Origin: CAJBLF01 sp964430205
GTDB lineage: Bacteria; Patescibacteriota; Gracilibacteria; Absconditabacterales; Absconditicoccaceae
Direction: 5' to 3'
DNA: 20,700 nucleotides
NCBI GenBank assembly: GCA_964430205.1
Contig: CAYSER010000018.1
Location: 1-20,700, forward strand
The translations under genes and the position numbers were made by a program. The notes under the pieces are model-generated. The model saw nothing but the letters and a program-made list of their open reading frames with translations, was not told the DNA's origin and made no database searches. Positions 15,892-20,700 of this stretch are shown in pieces. Every line of letters begins with the position of its first letter. Position 1 is the stretch's first letter.

Positions 15892-17691
15892 TTATGCGAT
15901 ATCTCCCTTTCCGGCCTTTTTCATCTCTGCTATCCGCTCGTTGATGTCCGGTAGTAGTTTCCCTTCAGCTTTCTTGAGCATAGTTGAGAGCGCTTTCCCT
16001 CATTTGCATCTCCTGACGCGTNNNNNNNNNNGTTCGATAAAGTCTTTTTCATCCAGCGGAGCTATCTCCTTGTCCGTGTAGAGATATCCGTCGTGTCATT
16101 GCTCTGCAAGCATCTCTTTGATTATTCCTTCGAATAACCATCTATGTCTGTATGAATTATCTTTTATCAATCTTTGTATATTTTCGCTTGCTCTTTCAGC
16201 ATATCCCTGGATGTTATATATCGGCTCTCTATCGAATAGCTTTAACTGTTTCTCTTTCTCTATGTATTCTTCATCCAGGATTTTTTTCTCTATCTGTTCA
16301 AACAATTGCGCATGATCGTAGTTGTATGATATGATTTCTCTCTCGTCGTTCTCCATCGTCTTATATATCATCATCAGGAGCATCTTGCCTTCTGTCTTCA
16401 GCAGTTCCCGATAGTTCTTCGCGTCCAGGTTCCATAATCTTTCACAGTATCTCTCGAATTCGTGGCTATCCGTGACGATATATATCCCCTCAAACAGCTT
16501 TCTGAGCTTTTGGTCAGATCTTCGTACTTCATTTTCATCCTTCTGCGGTTGCTCTAACGTATGTTTCAGGTGCGAAACCAGATCGTCTACGACGATGTCC
16601 TTTCGTGCTTTATCTCATTTGTTCATTCGTGCTTCTCTCTCTTCTTGAGATGCATCATCTCCTAGCCGAAAGAATCACGAAATCGGCGGTATCTTATCCA
16701 ATATCTCCTTTGACGCATGCGCCAGCTCATCTATCTTTTCTTGCAGAGGAGTGATTGTGTGATCATTTCATCTTGATAGATCTCTTCCGGTCTCTATCTC
16801 CAGGAACATCTGCGTATTTTCATTATATATCCTCCATATGTGATCAAAGAGTCATATCTTGTCTGTATGGTTCCTTATCAAATCCATCTTCACTCTTTTG
16901 TCGGTCTTGCTGTCGGTGATGAGTGTGGTCGCCAATATGCTTATGAACATCTCTTGCAGGCTTCTTTCATCTGCCATATCATCTAGATGATCCATTTTCC
17001 TAAACTCTTTGCATATCTCTTTTTTCACTGATCCGATTATCTCATTCGCTGCTTTTCCTTTCTTGATATCACTGATCTGTTTCTCAAGGTTCTGCCGATT
17101 GGATTTATGAGAAAGGTTCCTCGTCGCTTCCTCCCTCGTTTTTTTTGCCTGATATAACTTATCGTTCTCCTCGTCAAAAATCTTTTGATACACACGTGCG
17201 GATATGATGAATGTATCGAATACTTTGGTCACTTCATCTATGAATGCTTGGGGCTTGTTTTCTATGCTCTTGTCGAACGCTTCTTGAAGTATATGTATAC
17301 TACATCCGTTATCTTTGAGATACTCACAGAACCTATTCCGATATTTATCTCATTTTCATTGATCTTGGAGATCCTTCCCGGCTTGGTCGATTTTTTGCTG
17401 GATATCTTTGATGTCTCTCAATGCTTGATTTTTTTTCTCTGTCCATTCTATGTGTTCCTCTTCCAATCTTGCTAATTGCTTCTGGAGGTAGCTCTGTATA
17501 TCCTTTTCTCATCATGTATGCTTTCTTAGGAGATGGTCTTCAATCCTTTTCTTGTATGCAGAAAAGACCTCTATGATCCTATGAGCTTCGGAAAAATCGC
17601 CTTTGGCGAATTTTTCCATGGGAAGATGCTCTTTCTGGAATCGTAGCATATCGTTATTGCAATATGGATCCTGTGAATCTCAATAGTACAT
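15892..17691 (-). CDS. large coiled-coil protein of unknown function
   Basis: This frame of about 599 codons is read with UGA=Gly and interrupted only by a 10-N assembly gap (16022-16031), so up to four residues are unknown and frame across the gap is assumed. I do not recognise the family. It is very rich in Lys, Glu, Asp and Gln, with no signal peptide or membrane helix, hence cytoplasmic. Long helical coiled-coil stretches lie at about residues 40-120 (from KKRIEDHLLRK on) and 165-230 (EENDKLYQAKKTREEATRNL). The C-terminal half has aromatic-rich helices (LFDHIWRIYNENTQMFLEIE, KLFEGIYIVTDSHEFERYCE) and ends KLLPDINE-x-IAEMKKAGKGD. Seven or more CGA/CGG codons occur, many beside other aromatic or hydrophobic residues (for example 'DKY-x-NRF', 'GFF-x-LG'), consistent with Trp. 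It stands alone between two terminators. Confidence 0.75.
16022..16031. other. assembly gap (10 N)
   Basis: Ten undetermined bases lie within the coding region of the 599-residue coiled-coil protein. The frame on both sides is consistent if the gap length is correct, but the true length may differ. Confidence 0.99.
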
Positions 17692-17737
17692 GTATGATGT
17701 TATTTATAAATATATGTCAATAATTTATACTATTTAA

Positions 17738-17768
17738 TACAAAAAACAATAGATTTCTAATCTATCAT
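17738..17768 (-). terminator. intrinsic terminator after the UvrD-like helicase gene
   Basis: Read on the minus strand, a short AT-rich hairpin (TAGAT pairing with ATCTA, loop of about 3-5 bases) is followed by TTGTTTTTTG. It lies about 30 bases after the TAG of the helicase gene and before the coiled-coil gene. The stem is weak, so confidence is moderate; exact ends may be off by one or two bases. Confidence 0.5.
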
Positions 17769-17794
17769 TCTCTGTTGCATTCTTCTGATTATAG

Positions 17795-20086
17795 CTATAT
17801 GATCTCCAAAAATCTTTTCTCTATCTTCCTGACTCAGAATTTCGGATTGTGGAATTTGACTATCGCGAGATTATTCCAGACTTCCAATACATATCCTACG
17901 CCGAATAATTTATGCTTGACCGTATCTCATTCGTCGATTGCCGGTCAGCGTGCATGTTGCATCTCTCCTCCGAGATCGAATTTCTTCTTCAATTCCTCAG
18001 GTATCTCATCCAGGAATCTGCTTGGGGGATTATTCTTTGTCTGTCATCGTGTCATCCTTGAATGAGCATGCGACAGGAAGAGCACATCCTTGGCTCTTGT
18101 CACGGCTACATACATTAATCTTCTTTCCTCTTCCAAAAGTCTCGGTTCCATCATCGCATTGCCTAATGGAAAGACATAATCTTCCAAACCGCAGACGAAC
18201 ACGATCGGGAATTCCAATCCTTTGCTTGAATGCACCGTCATCAATTTCACTGCATCGATATCGCCTTGTTCGTTTTCCGATATGTCGGATAATAATGCGA
18301 CTTCTTCCAAGAATTGCCTGAGTACATCTTCTCATGTCTCCACATATTTCTCTGCCATATTGATAATCTGTCCGACGTTTTCGAATTTTTCGTCAGCCGC
18401 ATTCTCGTTCCCTTCTTCTTTGATCAGATAGTCCCTATACCTGATCTTCTTGACTAATACGTCTATGGATTCTGAAGGTCTATGCGATTGCATGAAATCG
18501 GTCACTGTTTTCATGCTTGTTGAGAATTCTATTATTCACTTCTTTGCTTGTGGCGTTATCTTTATCGATGATTGCTCTTTGGTCGCTTCGTGAAGGATGT
18601 CGTTGAGCGTGATATTTTGTATGATCGCTTGTTCTTCGAGGGTATCTATGGTCGTCTTTCAGATTTTTCTATTTGGGATATTGAGTATCCTTTTGAGCGA
18701 GATGCTATCCGCTGGATTCAGTAATCGCTTGATATAGGAGATGATATCCTTGACCTCTTTCCTTTCGAAGAATTTGAATGCTCCATAGACCTTGTATGGT
18801 ATCCCTTCTTGGAGGAATAATTGCTCGAAGGGATTGGATTGCGCATTGGTTCTGTAGAGGATCGCTATGTCTCCTCGTGATTTGATCTTATTGCCTTCTT
18901 TCATCTTCTTGATCATGTCCACGATATTAGCTGCCTCATCCATCTCGCTCCCATGTGAGAATATCGTGATCTTATCGTCACCCGTCCTATGGGGGATTAT
19001 CTCTTTTTGATATTGATTCACGTTATGCTTGATGATATGGTTTCCCGCTTGGACTATATGCGGTTTGCTGCGATAGTTGATCTGTAATTTGAACATCTGT
19101 ATGTCCGGTCGATATCTCCTGACATTGAGGAAGTTTTCCATCAGTGCTCATCTCCGGCCGTATATGCTCTGAAAGTCATCTCCGATCATGGTGATGTTTG
19201 CTCAGCCGCCGGTCATCATCTTCATGAGTTCGAACTGTATTCGGTTGGTATCCTGAGCTTCGTCGACGAGGATATAGGCGAATTTATTCTGTCGTTTTGT
19301 AAGCGACTCTTTGCTTTTCTTGAAGAGCAAGTAGGGGAGTAATAACAGATCGTCAAAATCCACTGAATTAGCCTTTTCCAAAGATTTCTGATATTCTTCG
19401 TATATTTGTCCCATATGTTGGTCGTAATCGGATGTGCTACTACTTATATAGGTCTTCGGTTCCACTCCGTTATTCTTCTGTGTCGAAATGAATCATTTCA
19501 CTTCATTGACCTTGTAGATATCCTGGAGATTCATCCTCTTGAGCACATCCTTGATGACGGATTGACTTTCGTTGACGTCCAATATTCAGAAATTTTTGGT
19601 GAATTTCCTTTCCAACTTATCAATGTCCTCTTTGAGGATTTTCAGGAATATGCTATGGAATGTGCCTATCCATTTCAATGAAGCTGCCGTATGGAAATAG
19701 TCCGGTGCAGATGCTTCAGCATTCTTCGTTATGCTTTCTAGAAAGCCGGAGATACTATCTCATTCAGTTCCGAGTTCCGAGTTAGGAGTCTCGAGATTCC
19801 CCTTGCTTGTCACTAGTCACTGCTCACTTTTTGCTTGTGCAATCTCTTTGGAGATTTTCATTAACCTTTCCTTCATCTCGTTCGCTGCCTTGTTGGTGAA
19901 GGTGACTGCCAAAATCCTTGAGACGGGAATGTGTCTGCCTCGGATCAGATAGGCGATCTTGTAGGTAAGCACTCTTGTCTTTCAGCTTCCTGCACCTGCG
20001 ATGATCAAGCTTGACGTGTCCGTGTGAAGTGCTGCTTTTGTCTGTTCTTCATTGAGTTGCTTTCCTATATACGCTTGTATATCCAT
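17795..20086 (-). CDS. UvrD/PcrA-like superfamily 1 DNA helicase
   Basis: This 763-residue ATP-dependent 3'-5' helicase acts in repair and replication-fork maintenance. All SF1A motifs are visible: the Q motif LNEEQTKAA, Walker A AGAGSGKT (30-37, one Gly is UGA), motif Ia AVTFTNKAANEM, Ib WIGTFHSIFLKIL, Walker B ILVDEAQDTN (272-281), motif III GDDFQSIYG-W-RGA with Trp311 encoded by CGG, motif IV LQINYRS, AILYRTNAQS, motif V LMTVHSSKGLEFPIVFVCGL, motif VI ERRLMYVAVTRAK, and PSRFLDEIP. The C-terminal GDTVKHKLFGVGYVLEV is the PcrA/UvrD Tudor-like tail. CGA codons fit Trp in 'TK-x-QNKF' (265), 'KS-x-GDIAIL' (404) and 'MT-x-GQT' (680). A low-complexity insertion of roughly 50 residues lies between motifs Ia and Ib. 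AGGG five bases before the ATG may be a weak ribosome-binding site. Confidence 0.95.
19755..19840 (-). repeat. low-complexity insertion within the helicase gene
   Basis: This stretch encodes 'KSEQGLVTSKGNLETPNSEL' and the following GTEGDS. At DNA level it contains direct repeats: GTTCCGA twice in succession near 19767-19780 and TTGCTTGT twice near 19803 and 19830. It falls where UvrD/PcrA normally have only 10-15 residues between NEMKERL and WIGTFHS. The frame is kept, so the helicase is probably still functional. Confidence 0.6.
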
Positions 20087-20226
20087 GTCCCTAAATGCAG
20101 AATGTAAAATTTTACCTACGGCAGGCAAGTGCAGAATTCAGAATTACAAAAAAAATATTATTTCTTTTTTGGAAGTGTACTGAAAAAAATATGTGTTTCA
20201 ATTTGAATATATTTTTTTCTCCCTTT
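20087..20226. other. intergenic region upstream of the helicase gene
   Basis: No gene is seen. It contains a 12-base palindrome, GTAAAATTTTAC (20104-20115), two copies of TGCAGAAT (20096-20103 and 20130-20137) and a doubled CAGAATT, a repeat style resembling the insertion inside the helicase gene. The rest is A/T runs. No promoter with good -35 and -10 boxes could be identified for the helicase. Confidence 0.5.
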
Positions 20227-20253
20227 ATAAAAAAACTTCCGGAAAACCGGAAG
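20227..20253 (-). terminator. intrinsic terminator after the deoxyhypusine-synthase-like gene
   Basis: On the minus strand a perfect 7-bp stem, CTTCCGG/CCGGAAG, with a TTTT loop is followed by seven T. It lies 25 bases after the TAA of the terminal gene. Confidence 0.88.
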
Positions 20254-20277
20254 TCGTAAGGTCATTGTTCTGTGCTC

Positions 20278-20700
20278 TTATTTCCCCAAGATAATCGCTG
20301 CGATATCCGGGAAGTGCTCGGTATAATCACCGAAGATCTGTAAGCCGAACGGATCGGTCGGGAGTTTGTCCCAGGTGATCTTCTCTTTCCATCCCGCACC
20401 TGAATAAGAACCGAAGCTCATCGGCGAAGAATGGATTTCGATGAATGATGCCCAGGGGCGGATGGTCGAATCCTTCACTTCCATGCTTTCGTCAGCCATA
20501 TAATCATGTTTCAGATGCGGCACTACGCAGATAGGAAAGTCTGCTGCTATCCCGCCTCCAAGCTGCAAAAACGCGATTGATGCATCTTCCGTGCTATCAA
20601 CATACCATTCTGCTAGATGATGCATATATCCGACATTGAGCTTTACTATCGATTGACTTATCGGACCATCTGAAAGACGGTATTTGGAAAGCAGCGGATG
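20278..20700 (-). CDS. deoxyhypusine-synthase-like protein, C-terminal part
   Basis: This is the last 140 codons of a protein whose start lies beyond the window. It resembles the deoxyhypusine synthase / homospermidine synthase-like family: LNVGYMHHLAEWY, then the NAD-binding AFLQLGGGIAADFPI (family GGGxxK/DF), and near the end 'SYSGAGWKEKITWDKLP', which corresponds to SGAxxxExxSWGKI of deoxyhypusine synthase with the active-site Lys in 'TWDK'. The C-terminal DYTEHFPDIAAIIL matches the family's 'DATixfPLlva' strand. Bacterial members transfer the aminobutyl group of spermidine to putrescine or an unknown acceptor; bacteria lack eIF5A, so the substrate is uncertain. All four Trp in this fragment are TGG and no CGA/CGG is seen. 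Confidence 0.75.
   Translation of the reverse strand, partial: HPLLSKYRLSDGPISQSIVKLNVGYMHHLAEWYVDSTEDASIAFLQLGGGIAADFPICVVPHLKHDYMADESMEVKDSTIRPWASFIEIHSSPMSFGSYSGAGWKEKITWDKLPTDPFGLQIFGDYTEHFPDIAAIILGK

Noticed and set aside
826..20086. Apparent pseudogenes and frameshifts: many short ORFs in the same frame broken by UGA
   Set aside because: All breaks are UGA at conserved Gly positions; with UGA=Gly the genes are full length.

Overview
The window only makes sense with a non-standard genetic code. In-frame UGA occurs throughout almost every conserved gene, at positions where glycine is expected (for example the Walker A loop at 2856-2879). CGG and CGA fall on invariant tryptophans (for example SIYG-W-RGA of the UvrD helicase, and four Trp sites of exonuclease III). 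UGA=Gly plus CGA/CGG=Trp is the Absconditibacterales code (NCBI table 37), so this is an Absconditabacteria (SR1) genome fragment from the Candidate Phyla Radiation. It is AT-rich, has few clear Shine-Dalgarno sites, and contains a 10-N assembly gap at 16022-16031. All gene calls below are read with this code; TAA and TAG are the only stops.

Plus strand, 1-12510: the C-terminus of an RND permease; a spacer with one doubtful small minus-strand ORF; a three-gene MacA/ABC-ATPase/MacB-type export operon; a laccase-domain (YlmD/YfiH) protein; aspartyl-tRNA synthetase; tRNA-Thr(CGT) followed by two tandem partial copies of itself in which the middle is replaced by GC hairpins; a small anchored protein; a free-standing C-terminal (editing plus C-Ala) half of alanyl-tRNA synthetase; a GNAT acetyltransferase; an MgtA-type Mg2+ P-type ATPase; and exonuclease III.

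Minus strand, 12538-20700, convergent with the first block: a surface protein with pentapeptide repeats and two Cys-rich PWG domains behind a perfect consensus promoter; MnmA tRNA 2-thiouridylase; a Lys/Ala-rich histone-like peptide with its own promoter and terminator; a CoA-binding-domain protein; a 599-residue coiled-coil protein of unknown function; a UvrD/PcrA helicase; and the C-terminus of a deoxyhypusine-synthase-like enzyme. Intrinsic terminators separate several of these units.

The points most worth a second look are the direct evidence for CGA=Trp and CGG=Trp (including a TGG/CGA pair in two copies of one domain), the tRNA-derived tandem repeats whose hairpins differ by a compensatory base-pair swap, and the apparently split alanyl-tRNA synthetase.
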